Shown here: one piece after another, positions 12,072-23,817 of the stretch | How positions within the stretch are numbered: the stretch's first letter is position 1 | Layout: each line of letters opens with the position of its first letter | Origin: Trema orientale | Taxonomy: Eukaryota; Streptophyta; Magnoliopsida; Rosales; Cannabaceae | Assembly (NCBI GenBank): GCA_002914845.1 | Contig: JXTC01000001.1 | Span: forward strand, 3,067,488 to 3,131,487 | Reading direction: 5' to 3' | DNA length: 64,000 nucleotides | Position numbers and translations under genes: made by a program | The notes under the pieces: generated by a model | Database searches by the model: none | Seen by the model: only the letters and a program-made list of their open reading frames with translations | Told to the model about the DNA's origin: nothing

Positions 12072-13208
12072 TATTATTATTATATTTTTTACCTTCTCAT
12101 CAACGCAACGGAAGTGCACAGATAAGCAGAACCTATTATGCTCCACCCTAGCGCCCGGGATGGATTTTGTTTTCTCAAGCAAAATTTTGTACACCTATTA
12201 TATGCAGAGTGATAAAAAGAATTATTCAAAGATTAGACAAATATATACATTTTTATGACATACGTACTTTTAAGTAATTTAACTAGCGAACAAAACTAAC
12301 CTCATCAACCATGGGTAAAAATTCCGTGGCCGGTTGAAATAGGACGGCTTCTTTTGCCTGAAAACAAGTGCCAAATATCAATCAAAGCAAACTAGACAAT
12401 ACAAAGTCAACAACACCAGCAGGCGAATACTAATGCTAATAATAAAATAAAAAAACTTAGAGACAAAGAAGACAAGAAACGGAGCTCACATTTTTGTATT
12501 TGGTACATTTGGATGGACCCTTTATGTCCATTCCATGGCTGCCTGCATAGTAAAGCTCTGCTAGTTTCACNAAAATTTGGACTAAGAAGCCAAAAACAAA
12601 AATAAAAAAAATGAAGCAGATTGAGGAGATTATAATAGACCTCATTGGACATGAAAGCTCGATCCGGGTCTTCAACAATGGGAGAGAGTGTACCATCATA
12701 GTCAAGAAACATCACAATCTGCTTTCCTTTCGAAGCATTTGTTATCTGTTCGAACATGCTCAAAGCCGAAGGATGACGAAGCTATTTTCGATACAAACAT
12801 TCGAAAAGGAGAAAGATTAAGACCAAGAAAATCATCAAAGGGATCCACCATTATTTGTTAAGATTAGTACAAATATTATTAAGTACTTACTGTCCAAGAG
12901 CTTTTGTACTCTTCGGTTTCCGAAAGTGAAGCATGAGTAGTAGTAGTAGTAGTAATGGATTTGACAACACGTGGAGGAGAAGAAGCTCTCATGGAATCAA
13001 CCCAAGAGCTGATCCTAGCACCGGTACCGGTCCCGCCACCGGTTTCGAGCTTCTGGAGCTTATTCCGGGAAATGGTGATACACCCACCAGCGGGTGTAGA
13101 TAGCAATTTTGGAACAACCGAAGAGAACAAAGACTGGTTATTTGGTACGGTAGCCACAGCAATTCCCAGCCCTTTCACATCCGAAACAACCACATTTTGG
13201 TTAGTCAT
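10918..13208 (-). CDS. TPP: Trehalose-6-phosphate phosphatase (exon lost at assembly gap)
   Basis: Converts trehalose-6-phosphate to trehalose, and so sets the level of the sugar signal T6P. Coding exons, minus strand: 13208-12891, 12781-12641, a partial one 12570-12490, 12357-12301, 12194-12093, 11955-11878, 11766-11697, 11556-11486, 11200-11108 and 10980-10918. They give 357 residues plus a missing block of roughly 25-30; plant TPPs are usually about 370-390. HAD motif I ([18 protein letters not shown]) is in exon 2, [10 protein letters not shown] in the partial exon, and the [10 protein letters not shown] acidic motif in exon 8. The HAD motif II segment (the family's FPTAIVSGR) is absent because a lone N at 12571 sits where that exon should begin; this looks like assembly loss, not gene decay. 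The last intron (11107-10981) uses a GC donor. A 5'UTR intron (13371-13238, GT-AG) and a TATA run near 13494-13514 are inferred. Confidence 0.93.
11273..11412. mobile_element. MITE family A fragment inside TPP intron
   Basis: The stretch CTAATTAAAATTTATTAG, then GATAAAAAGTA and ATTAAATAATACGTATTTAT, follows the internal part of the MITE at 15465-15705. It lies in the intron between the exons ending at 11486 and starting at 11200. The terminal inverted repeats are not recognisable, so it is a truncated or older copy. Confidence 0.5.
12028..12086. repeat. (TTA)n microsatellite in TPP intron
   Basis: About a dozen TTA/ATT units, interrupted once by TATATA. It lies in the intron directly downstream (minus strand) of the exon ending at 12093, so it is very close to the 5' splice site. 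It produces a spurious poly-Asn reading frame. Confidence 0.9.
12571..12571. other. Single-N assembly gap inside TPP
   Basis: One ambiguous base replaces sequence that must be longer. On the minus strand, coding sequence resumes exactly after the N in frame ([10 protein letters not shown]...), while before it only the start of an intron is present. No acceptor site or exon start is visible. The missing part should hold the intron end and about 25-30 codons. Confidence 0.8.
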
Positions 13209-13493
13209 TTTGCTCCACCTTAGTCAAACTCAATCCCCTGCATATTTGTATATATATATATATATTAAAAGAAAAACTATATGTTAAAACCTCGCATTAT
13301 AGAAGCTTATATGAATCAATAAAACCAACCCATTTGAAAAAAGTTTAGTTTATACTGACCCGAAAAGGTACTTGATGAATTAGAGGAAAGAGAGGCAGAG
13401 AATAAGAGAAGAGAAACAGAGGAAAAAGATGAGAAAACAGAGGATTTTTTTGAAGATGTGGGTACTGGTTTGAGAAGCTCATGGGAGAAGGTT

Positions 13494-13514
13494 TATATAT
13501 ATATATATATAAAT
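13494..13514 (-). promoter_or_regulatory. Candidate TPP TATA region
   Basis: A TATATA run about 290 bp upstream of the TPP start codon on the minus strand, followed by a purine- and pyrimidine-mixed leader. The distance fits a leader containing the inferred 134-nt 5'UTR intron. The run is also a simple microsatellite, so its promoter role is inferred. Confidence 0.4.
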
Positions 13515-14740
13515 AAGAACCTCAAAAGAAAAAGGAGATAAAAATTAAATAAATAAATAAATAAAGTTGAAAATCACACGCGCACTAAGCTTACAAGTCA
13601 CACAACCAGGTCGCCTTGTCAATTAATAACGGCGTTTCTTAGCACTAACAGACGAAACAACCAACCTTACTGTTTCTTTTAGGCACCTGTACTTTTCGAC
13701 CATACAACACAAATTTTTTCGATTACTTTATAAAGTAGAGCTTCGTAGCTAACAAAACAAAAACAAAATAATCTTTTTTTTTTCTTATTAGGGTGGAATA
13801 AGATTTTGAAACGGGGACATTTGATGTTGCTAATATAGGATTACGATTGTGAACACACACATATATATCGAGTGTACGTACACCATGTGTTCTAATTTTT
13901 CGTACAAATGTTATGATTAGAAATCTTAAACATAAATGTGATATAGTAAGAAAAGATGATTGTAGAACTTAATTTTTAACTTTATGGTGAAACGCATGCA
14001 TTATAGAACCAAATGGAGGGTCTCTACGTAGCAAGAATGATTAAGACTTTTTTAGTTGTGATTAAAGGAGAAAAGGACCTTGTTGAACTGGCGCTATCTA
14101 GGAGCACTAATTAGATAAAATAAAGGGGAAGGACCATTTGAAGCTAGCCCACTTTTTCCATGTTAAATATTTCTCTTTTGAACTATGAAGACAATCTAAA
14201 AATTGCCAACAGAATTTTTTTTTTTTTTTTTGCAAATTTTTATTTTCTTTTTCATTACATGACATTATTGGCAAAACTATGATGTGGAATAGGAGTTTAG
14301 CATGTGGCTCATATTTAAGAACCAGATTATAGGTGTTTTTTTTTGTTTTTTTTTTTTTTTTTTGGTTTTTTGTTTTCCTGTAAAGCTACTATTCAGTCGC
14401 ACTAGCTAAGGCACGGAAAACCATGGACCGAAATTGTTATTGCATGTTTAATTAGCGACCAATATATAGCGACTAGTTGATTATTACTACTACTAGAATA
14501 ATGGAAAGTTTAAGTTTAAGGGACATTAATGGATGTAGATTGCATATAAATATCTTCTTCAATTAGTTATTGTACAATCATATGGCAAATTGATCAAATA
14601 TAGCACAATGATTAATTTAAGTACTTCATGAGAGAAAACGGAACCCTTGTACTATTGCCTACCTTATTGTCCACGTGAATATTCTTAACTAGTTTAAGAG
14701 AAATTTCTTAGCAGTCAATGAACTAGATCAACCTTTTCTT

Positions 14741-14789
<49 letters not shown>

Positions 14790-15019
14790 TGAACGTATAT
14801 ATGCGAATACATGTGAATATATACATGTGAATACATAGAAATTGTGTGCAAAAGACTGCGTACAAACTACGTATAATCCGAATGAGGAGATAGAGAATAT
14901 CTTTATATTTGTGTCAAAAATGTGTATAAGGTATTATTGGTATAAAACACGTATTTACCGCATACAAGCAGCATATTATACATAGTAGTAATGTGAAGAT
15001 TTGACGGAGAGGTTGATAC
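13515..15019. other. Intergenic upstream of TPP, no gene supported
   Basis: AT-rich DNA with long T-runs near 14215 and 14338 and the (TA)n tract at 14744-14785. No reading frame with a recognisable domain was seen on either strand. Confidence 0.6.
14744..14785. repeat. (TA)n microsatellite
   Basis: About 21 uninterrupted TA units. Confidence 0.95.
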
Positions 15020-15430
15020 GCCTAAGCTTGTAAATAGAGGCTTAATCTCTTTATTTCTTCATCCCAGAATATGTAGCATGTCAAGTATTTCCCTTTTCTG
15101 GGGAAATTCTTTTTTTTTTTTGTTTTGTTTTTCCTTTCAAGGATTAAGGAGGTGGGAGTTCTCTTATTTTTTTGTGTAAGAGGGATGATTATTCAAAGAG
15201 AAAAGAAAGGTGTAAGTGAGAGAGTGTTTGGATGTATATAGGATCAGGATTGTGAGTGAGTATTTGTAAACACTTCTAAGAAATTTTGTCCCTATAGTGA
15301 AAAATTAGTAGTAGCTTTGTGGACGTAACGTAAATTGGGTGAACTTCGTAAATTTTGCGTCTTATTATTCGCTTTATTCCTGCATTTATTTCTGAGATTA
15401 CTGTTCACATGTATAATACTATTCACATAA
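15020..15430 (+). mobile_element. Old LTR fragment related to the Tnt1-like LTR
   Basis: The block GGATCAGGATTGTGAGTGAG, TTGTAAACACTTCTAAG, GTCCCTATAGTGAAAAATTAG, GTGGACGTAACGTAAATTGG and GCGTCTTATTATTCGCTTTA follows, in order, the R-U5 half of the LTR at 41729-42203. An upstream GTAAATAGAGGC corresponds to that LTR's TATA region. Divergence is much higher than between the two LTRs of the element at 41729. No internal domain flanks it, so it is a solo LTR remnant or fragment with uncertain ends. Confidence 0.55.
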
Positions 15431-15464
15431 ACAATAATAATAATAATAATATATATATATATAT

Positions 15465-15705
15465 GGATACCAATCCGGTAGGTATTATTTTTTTTTAATA
15501 TATTCATAAATATTATTTTACCCAATTAAAATTTACTATGCACATATTTTCAAAGTAAAAAGTGGAGAGAGAAAAGTATTAAGTAATAGGTATTTATTTT
15601 TATTTTTTTCTAACTACACAAATTATAGTAGTCGTTAGATAATGATCCAATAGCTAATAAAAAAATTTTTTATAGATAAAAAAAATACCTATTAGATTGG
15701 GAACC
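15465..15705. mobile_element. MITE family A, copy 3
   Basis: About 241 bp. The left end is GGATACCAATCCGGTAGGTA. The right end reverse-complemented is GGTTCCCAATCTAATAGGTA. This is the clearest pair of terminal inverted repeats in the family. It lies immediately beside the LTR fragment and a TA microsatellite, in keeping with insertion at TA-rich sites. Confidence 0.8.
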
Positions 15706-18525
15706 TATATATATATTTTAAGTTGAAATCCTTCGTACATATGTCAAAATAAGAAAGCCAAATGCTTTCATAGTGTGTAGTATAACAAGAATTTTAGTAC
15801 TATTATTATTATCATTGTCATAATTATCATTATTATTTTATTTTGGTGCAAACTATGAGCCTTAAGCCTAATAGGTTTCAACCAATGATTGCAGAGCCCT
15901 GAGACCGCCCCTTGTAAAGGGTTACTGAAACTAGCAGCTCCGACTTAACATAATGTTGTTTGAATGAAAACCAGCAACATTTTAAAATTTTCTTCTTCTC
16001 CGTGAATATAATTGTTATGCCTTCTGCATTTTTTATACACATACAATTAATTAGAAAATGTATTCGTACTTTTCTATATGGAATTTAGTGCTTTTATGTC
16101 CCCATTTTTCATATTTTGTCCACACTAAAGTGTTGTACTCCTCTCAAAGTTACTCTCTTAGGTTTAATAAATTTCTTTATTAACCCTTTGATTCCATACT
16201 CTTAACTTGACCATATAAGTTTTCATATACAATTCAGCCTTTTTGAATAATATACTGGACATTGGTCAACAATGTTGAATTTTGGAGGCACATATATACT
16301 TAATAATGATTAAAAAAATTATAAAAATAATTTAAAAAGAAAAAAAGAGCCGGTGCTCAAAACCCTTTTCCTTGCGGTTTGAAAGTTGAAATTAGAACTT
16401 TCCTCACCCCTTCTAGCTAACTGCCTATGATTTGTGCTGTTTACCGAACGTTCTTTTAGGGAAAGATTGTTGAATTTTCCCGACAATTCCCAGGCATTTG
16501 TTTGAACTTTTTCTTGGTCTAATTTAAATGATCTTATATTATATGCTTGTTAATTAACATGATGACTAGACATTGTGTGTCAGGAGACCTACGACACAAG
16601 CCGAGTAGTACAATTATAATTATTATTAATTAGTATAGAAAACTACATGCGCAGCTGCCAACCCAAGTCAATAACTGAGCGGAAATTTCATTCGCCATGC
16701 ATGTGTGTCCTGCTTGCGTTTTTTAGAATCTCTAAGAAAGCATATATAAGATGGTTCGTGGTAACTTTCGTCTTAGAGATTAATAACCTAATATTGCCTG
16801 AACTTCTTTTTCGGTCGTCGTCGCCTTCTACAATATTTTCATTTTCTCTTAATTAATAACGTAAGGAATCTTATTCTTATTCTTTTTTTTTTTTTAATTT
16901 TTAATATCTTGGATGTTCTTTCTTGTTTCCTTGTGCTGATTTGGTTCCCTTTTCTACAGTCAACGGAGAGATCAATGTCTTTAAGTTTTATAGCCAACCC
17001 CATGTGAAGCAGAAGTAAAATTTCAACACTAATGTACCTAAAGAGTTGTCAAAAAGAAAAGAGTTAGGCAAAGCTAATTAAAGAAATATTAGGGAGCGGT
17101 GAAATGTTTGAAACAAGGCGCTAGGAGTTATAAAAGGAATAACTTCTCAATTAAGAAAGCTTCTTCATCAGCCCTCACAATATACATTATTTTTTTTCTT
17201 TTTTGGAAAAAATTCTCTCTTCTCGATCTTCTATAGGGGTTTCTACTAGTTGTCTTATCTCTCAGGGAACAAAATTGGGCAATGGTTCTACCTAGTTCTG
17301 ATTAGGTTCCAGGAACTTGAGAGGTTTTTTCAGTTCTTTACTACTTTAATTAGAATAATTGCCATTGTTGTTACATGAGTCACGATTCTCATAAATCAGT
17401 GAAACGAAGAATTATGTGTGTGAGGGAGAGAGAGGGGGGGGGGGGGAACCTAACAAGTTGTGTTTTGCCACATTTTATTCTTCTAATATTGCAAAAAAAA
17501 AAAAAAAAAATCGAAAGATTCTTATTATGTTCCTATCAGGAACAATTTCTTTTAATACACACGAATAGAATTTTTTTGGACGGAAATCTTATACACCAGA
17601 GATTTTCCACATGCGCAATGTTTAAAAAAAAAAACAAATAAATAAAGTGGTACTGCAAAAATAATAACTTGAATTATTGTATTTATACCGTTTTGACCTT
17701 ATTTTTTGCTTCTAAAAAATTATATCTCCGTATTTAAAATTTCTGCAAATGTCTTCATTTTTGTGCAAATTAAGTGATTTTTGCTGATCATTTTAAATTA
17801 TTTTTAATAAATTTTAGGTGTTTGTTAGCAAAAATAAGATATTGTTAATCCGACTTCCATATTTATTACTGAGTAATATTTTAGTCAATTGTACACAAAT
17901 GATAAATATTTACAGATTTTCAATGTGGAAATATAATTTTGCATAAGACAAAAAAATATGGTTAAAATGTAGAAAAATTGCAGTTTAGTTTTTTTTTTTT
18001 TTGTCGGATTTTTTTTTCTCAATTACCCAATAAAAATGATAAAAAAAAAGTAACGTATTACATATATATGTGGGCCATAGACTCATATATATATATGCTG
18101 CCTGAGAGAACAGAGTATGTATAGTCACGTTGGTAAAACATAAAACGCAAGGAAATTATCTTAGGAAGAGACTATATGAAAGTAAGCATGGTATAAGTCA
18201 ATTCAACAAGTTGAGTAAACAATATCATATACATGCAACTTCCCAAATCTTTCTAGCAATCAAAGTGGGGTATCTCTAGTTAATAGCTAGTCAATAAGAC
18301 AAACTGACCTAAACTATTATATGCTCAGCGAAAAAAAAAATGAATAAAGAAAAATCATTTACGATCTTGGCCGGTATTGATTAAAATTTCAAATTTAGCC
18401 TTTTCTTTCCTTTTCGTCTTGTGCTATAGAATTGTTAATTATAGTCACTGCAAGTCTTTTCTTTTCTCTTTCACTTTCGGGCTCATGACTGTGCTGATTG
18501 CAACTTGAAGAACGACTTCTATGCT
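15706..18525. other. Intergenic, no gene supported
   Basis: AT-rich. It holds a 14-base G run near 17433-17446 and A/T homopolymers. Frames at 16647-16856 and 17375-17641 run through low-complexity sequence and have no recognisable domain. A GC-richer segment at about 15850-15960 looks like an old dispersed repeat, but no class could be assigned. Confidence 0.55.
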
Positions 18526-18530
18526 TTTTT
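18526..18530. repeat. Target-site duplication (left) of copia element 2
   Basis: TTTTT directly before the 5' LTR, matched by TTTTT at 24308-24312 directly after the 3' LTR. The homopolymer target makes this less decisive than a mixed-sequence duplication. Confidence 0.6.
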
Positions 18531-19017
18531 TGTTAGGAATTTTATTTCCTATATTGGGCCACATATTTTATCAATTGTATTGGGTCATATTATTCTTAAG
18601 CAGACCCAATAAGTGATTTAATTAGGACTGGGTCAGGATATCCAACTGGGTATGGATACCAATGTGGATACCATGTTAGTCACCCAGTTAGGGTTTGATG
18701 GATACCCAACAGGGGACTATATAAAGGACCTATTAGGGTTATGGTCCCTGTAGCCAAAATATACGTACACTCAATTCTCTGTAACCCACCATCAATTACA
18801 GAGAATTCCATCTGAGTAACATTAGGCTTTTAGGCTACAGAAGATCAAACTCTCTAGCGATTACAGTCAATTACTATCGCTTCCGCCTTCGGTTCATCGT
18901 CCATATTATGGTATTCAATCATGGACTCAGGTATACTCAATGAATCCCTACCTATCAGTTTTACATGAATGTTCTAGGGTTTGTTGGTTTTGCAATCCCA
19001 TATATTCAAGTATAACA
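18531..19017 (+). mobile_element. 5' LTR of copia element 2
   Basis: 487 bp, TGTTAGGAATTTTATTTCC to ...TATAACA. It is almost the same as the LTR at 23818-24307, with about 14 differences by eye (roughly 3%). A TATA box (TATATAAAGG) lies near 18719. The sequence following it is a primer binding site. Confidence 0.93.
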
Positions 19018-19019
19018 AG

Positions 19020-19032
19020 TGGTATCAGTGCG
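19020..19032 (+). other. Primer binding site of copia element 2
   Basis: TGGTATCAGTGC starts two to three bases after the LTR. It is a near match to the initiator methionine tRNA 3' end (usually TGGTATCAGAGC), the usual minus-strand primer in plant copia elements. Confidence 0.8.
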
Positions 19033-19742
19033 GGATTTCATGTTAAAATTGATTAGGTTTTCATGTATGTCTGTAGTTTTCAAAATCTATGCCCATTTGG
19101 ATTTCTAGGGTTTAGATTATACATGCATGATTTGTAATTTTACATGATTTATTGAGTATTTGATGCTATGAGGGTTTAAGTAATTGAGTTTTGGGTCATA
19201 AGGTACGTGATTAGAGGCAAATAATCACGGATTTGAGGATTTGGTCTTAGGTTTTTCGGGTTCAAAAAAAAAAAAAATTTCCAGCTGCACTGGCGCCAGG
19301 GCGCGACCCTGGCTGCCGCACTGGCGCCGGGGCACCACCCCTGCTGCCACTATAGATCTTTTTTTATCTAATTTAAGATTTTGGGTCCCGTTTTGGATAG
19401 AATTGAGTCGATTTTGACCTAATTCGAGGAGTTTCAATCCAAAACTTGACAAATTAAGTTCATTACCTCAAATCCACTAAAGATAGACCCAAGTTTATCC
19501 GTTGAAAACTCTTGTTTGGTTTTAATAGTTGATAAATTTCATAAAACTCAATTAATTTTGGTTCGTGCCTGTGAAAATTTTATTTGCTTGGGCATTTCGG
19601 ATGATTTTCATTACACCATTTGTCTTGTATGTTAGATTAAACACGATAAAGCAACATGTTACCAAAGTAACCTCTATTGTGTAGTTTTGTTTAGTCTAAC
19701 GTATAAAGATGTTGTGGGTTTGTAGTTAATGCGGATAACTAT

Positions 19743-19940
19743 CGGCCCAAAGGAAGATGGTTATTTGGCACGACAATAAATGCACATGTGATAATGAGTA
19801 TGTGACGGTTGTTTGGTTTCTATGTGAGCAATAAATCGGCCCAAAGGAAGGTTTGTTGTTTTGACAGGATTTACCGTCAGTATTTGATTATTACACCTAA
19901 GAGTACCACTTGCAAGTTAATACGTCGGCCCAAAGGAAGG
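19743..19940 (+). repeat. Thrice-repeated CGGCCCAAAGGAAG motif in the leader
   Basis: CGGCCCAAAGGAAG occurs near 19743, 19838 and 19925, spaced by about 87-95 bases, between the primer binding site and gag. The intervening sequences are only loosely similar. It is much more GC-rich than its surroundings. Position in the leader makes an RNA-level role (packaging or translation control) possible, but that is inference. Confidence 0.7.
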
Positions 19941-19953
19941 CCTATTAATGTTG

Positions 19954-19954
19954 N
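19954..19954. other. Single-N assembly gap at the start of gag
   Basis: The gag frame is open from the base after the N (EESSTEDKRNFELWEKSNR...). No start codon or N-terminal gag sequence precedes it. The leader sequence stops at the N, so the gag start and its first tens of codons are missing from the assembly. Confidence 0.65.
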
Positions 19955-22900
19955 GAGGAAAGTTCCACTGAGGATAAAAGGAACTTTGAGCTTTGGGAAA
20001 AGTCCAATCGTATGAGTGTCATGATCATGAAGCGCTCTATTCCAGAAGTCATGCGGGGCTCTTTGCCAAATGAGAAAAATGCCAAGGATTTCCTTGCTGC
20101 TCTTGAGAAATTATATCTCAAGAATGAAAAGGGTGAGATGATTAGTACCTTGGGGAAACTCATCTCAATGAGGTATAGTGGCAAAGGAAATATAAAGGAG
20201 CATATCATGCAAATGTCTCATTTGGCTGGCAAGCTTAAGGAATTCAAGTTAGAAATTAATGAGAATTTGCTTGTGGCCTTGGTTTTGCTTTCTCTTCCTA
20301 ATCAGTACGGGAACCTACAGACTATATACAACGCCCAAAAGGACAAATGGAATATTAATGAATTAATAGCTATTTGTGTTCAGGAGGAAGAGAAAATCAA
20401 AGCCGAAAGGCCTGAAAGTGCTAACTTGACCACTACCTCTAAGGCAAAGAAGAGAAAAATGGATAAAGTTAAGGAAGCTGCAGGGGTTCCACCTGTTAAG
20501 GCACAGAAGAAGCAAGATGAGGAAGGTTATTTCTTTTGTGGAAAAAGTGGACACCTAAAGAAGGAATGCGTTAAGTATAAAGCTTGGCGTGTTAAGAAAG
20601 GTAAGCTTCTCATTTATGTTTGTTCTGAAGTTAATTTAACTTCTGTACCTAAGGACACTTGGTGGGTAGATTCGGGTGCTACTACTCACGTTAGTGTTTC
20701 TATACAGGGTTGCCTGTGGAGCCGAAAGCCAAGTGATGATGAAAGATTCATCTATGTGGGCGACGGCCAAACAGCTTCAGTAGAGGCTATTGGGCACTTT
20801 AGATTGTATTTGAATACTGAAAAATATTTGGATTTGTATGAGACTTTTGTGGTACCGTCTTTAAGACGGAATTTGGTTTCAGTTTCTGTATTAGACAAAT
20901 TTGGTTATTCTTGTTCTTTCGGAAATAATTCATTTAGTCTTATGCTTAATTCAAATGTTGTTAGTTCTGGTACTCTTATTGACAATCTTTATATGGTAAA
21001 TACCCAACCCTCCGTTAATAAAACTTTGCATGTAAATTCAAGAGATACAAAACGAAAATTAACTAATGAGGACTCATCAATGTTGTGGCACAGACGCTTA
21101 GGACACATTTCTAAACAAAGAATTGAACTTCTTGTGTCTGATGGGATCCTTGGTCCCCTTGATTTGGCAGATTTTACCGTCTGCGTTGAGTGTATAAAGG
21201 GGAAACAGACAAACGTTAGGAAGTTAGGTGCCAATAGGAGCTCTAGCGTCTTAGAACTGATGCATACGGATATCTGTGGTCCATTCCCTACGGTTTCTTG
21301 GAATGGATAATAGTACTTTATCACGTTCATAGACGATTATTCTCGCTATGGGTACATATACTTAATTTATGAGAAGTCACAATCACTGGACGTATTTAAG
21401 GCTTATAAAGCTGAAGTTGAAAATCAGCTTGATAAGAAAATTAAGGCTGTCAAATCTGATCGTGGTGGAGAATACCACGGTCGGTATGACGGATCAGGTG
21501 AGCAACGTCCAGGGCCTTTTGCTAAGTATTTGGAAGAGTGCGGCATCGTTCCGCAATACACCATGCCTGGGAAACCTAGCATGAATGGTGTTGCTGAACG
21601 ACACAATCGGACACTAAAGGATATGGTAAGGAGTATGATCAGTCATTCCACCTTACCAGAATCACTATGGGGAGACGCACTCAAAACTGCAGCATATATC
21701 CTTAATAGAGTACCGAGCAAAGCAGTAGCTAAAACCCCTTATGAACTCTGGACTGGGCGAAAGCCCAGTATAAATCATTTACACATATGGGGTTGTCCAG
21801 CTGAGGCAAGGCCTTACAGGCCGAATGAAAAGAAACTGGACTCAAGAACAGTAAGCTGCTATTTTGTTGGGTATTCTGAAAGATCCAGAGGCTATAAGTT
21901 TTATGATCCCACATTAAAGTTTATTTGAGATGGGAAATGCCAGATTTCTTGAGGATATTGAGTTTGGAAGGGAAGATAAGGTTAGGAACATTGTTTTTGA
22001 AGAGAAATTCGTTTCTCTTCCTATGGTTACTATTGACAATGGTCAAGACATTCAGGTTCATATTCCTGACAATATCGTTGTTCAAGATGCAATCGCTCCA
22101 GTTCAAGACAATGTTCAGGAGGTTCCTGTCCCAGTTGAGGTAAATGCTCCTGTAGAGAAAACTCAACAGCCTCAAGAACTATTGCCTTTAAGGAGGTCCA
22201 TTAGAGAAAAGAGAAGTGCGATTCCGGATGACTATGTCGTATATCTCCAGGAACATGAGTTTGACATTGGGATAGTGGAAGATGATCCAATCAACTTCAC
22301 ATAAGTCAAACAAAGTTCCAATTCTCAAAAGTGGATCGATGCCATGAATGAAGAGATGAAGTCTATGAGAGACAATGGCGTTTGGGATCTCGTCAAATTG
22401 CCTGAAGGTGCGAAGCCCATTAGTTGCAAATGGATATTTAAGACCAAACAGGATTCGAAAAGCAATGTTGAGAGATATAAGGCACGTCTTGTCGCTAAAA
22501 ACTTCACTCAGAAGGAAGGCATTGACTTTAAAGAGACCTTCTCTCCGGTTGCTTCGAAGGACTCTTTTAGAGTTATTATGGCACTTGTAGCTCACTATGA
22601 TCTTGAGCTTCATCAGATGGATGTTAAGACAGCATTTCTCAATAGAGACATTGATGAAACGATATATATGGTGCAGCCAGAAAACTTTGTATCGGAAGAT
22701 CCAAAGTCTATGGTTTGCAAACTCAAGAAGTCCATCTATGGTCTCAAGCAGGCTTCTCATCAATGATACCACAAATTTCATGAGGTAATCATCTCGTGCG
22801 GTTTTGAGGTGAATCCTGTTGATGATTGTGTATACCATAAGTTCAGTGAGAGTAAGTTTATCTTTCTGGTACTTTATGTTGATGACATACTACTGGTAAG

Positions 22901-23668
22901 TAGTGATATAGGCTTACTGCATGACACCAAGAGATTTCTTGCAAAGAATTTCGAAATGAAAGACCTTGGAGTCGCCTCTTTTGTATTAGGTATACAGATA
23001 TATCGAGATCGTTCTCGGGGTATCCTTGGGTTATCACAAAAGAGCTATATCAACAGAGTGCTCAGTAGGTTTGGTATGGATAAGTGTGCACCAACGGACA
23101 CTCCGGTGTCTAAGGGAGATAAATTTAGCCTCAGCCAAAGTCCCAAGAATGATTTTGATAAAGAAGCTATGCAACAGTTTCCTTATGCTTCGGCTATACG
23201 GAGTCTGATGTATGCTCAAGTATGTACACGTCCGGATCTTGCGTTCATAGTTGGTATGTTGGGCAGATACATGAGTAACCCTGGAGTGGATCATTGGAAG
23301 GCAGCAAAGAGGGTTATGAGATACTTACAGAGAACAAAGGAATACATGCTCACTTATCAGAGATCGGACATTTTGGAGATCATTGGGTACTCCGACTCTG
23401 ATTTTGCAGGATGTCTAGACAGTAAGAGATCCACATCGGGCTATGTCTTTCTTTTAGCTAGAGGAGCTATTTCCTGGAAGAGTGCTAAGTAGACACTCGT
23501 AGCTACTTCCACTATGGAGGCAGAATTCATAGCTTGTTATGAGGCATCCAATCAGGGAATACAAACTCTATGATAGCGGATCCACTCACCAAAAGTTTAC
23601 CACCTAAGATCTTTCACGAGCACACTGCTCGTATGGGTGTTGTATTTTTGGATGGTGTGCAGTTTTAG
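19955..23668 (+). pseudogene. Copia element 2 gag-pol, inactivated
   Basis: Encodes capsid/nucleocapsid, protease, integrase, reverse transcriptase and RNase H in copia order. Gag (retrotrans_gag, UBN2 type) runs from 19955. The zinc knuckle near 20525-20569 has lost its first Cys (Tyr codon at 20528). The protease DSGATTH is near 20670. The integrase HHCC motif (WHRRLGHIS...CVECIKGK) is near 21085-21210, and catalytic acids are visible in HTDICGPF, FIDDYSR and [12 protein letters not shown] has VKTAFLN near 22624 and YVDDILL near 22876. RNase H has SDSDFAG near 23396, then loses a block before the final ADPLTKSLP near 23577. Stops lie at 21308-21313 (double), 22302, 22764 and 23490, and a frameshift is near 21920-21930. 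Most stops replace Trp or Gln codons. It cannot move by itself. Confidence 0.92.
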
Positions 23669-23817
23669 TAGGAGTTTGTAATTTGGTTTAGATGCTTATT
23701 GTGTGACACTTGTTTATGTTTATTTACTGCAGTACTTTGGTTATTGATGTATTAATGGTCATACTTCAGTTTTGCAATACAATTGTATTTGGTTCATATG
23801 TGACCCAAGTAGGAGAT

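Noticed and set aside
12029..12080. Poly-Asn protein segment
   Set aside because: It is the (TTA)n microsatellite in a TPP intron read in one frame.
12955..13287. 110-codon plus-strand frame
   Set aside because: It is the antisense shadow of TPP exon 1.
15850..15960. Second SINE or small RNA gene in a GC-richer patch
   Set aside because: No polymerase III boxes, no tail and no flanking direct repeat.
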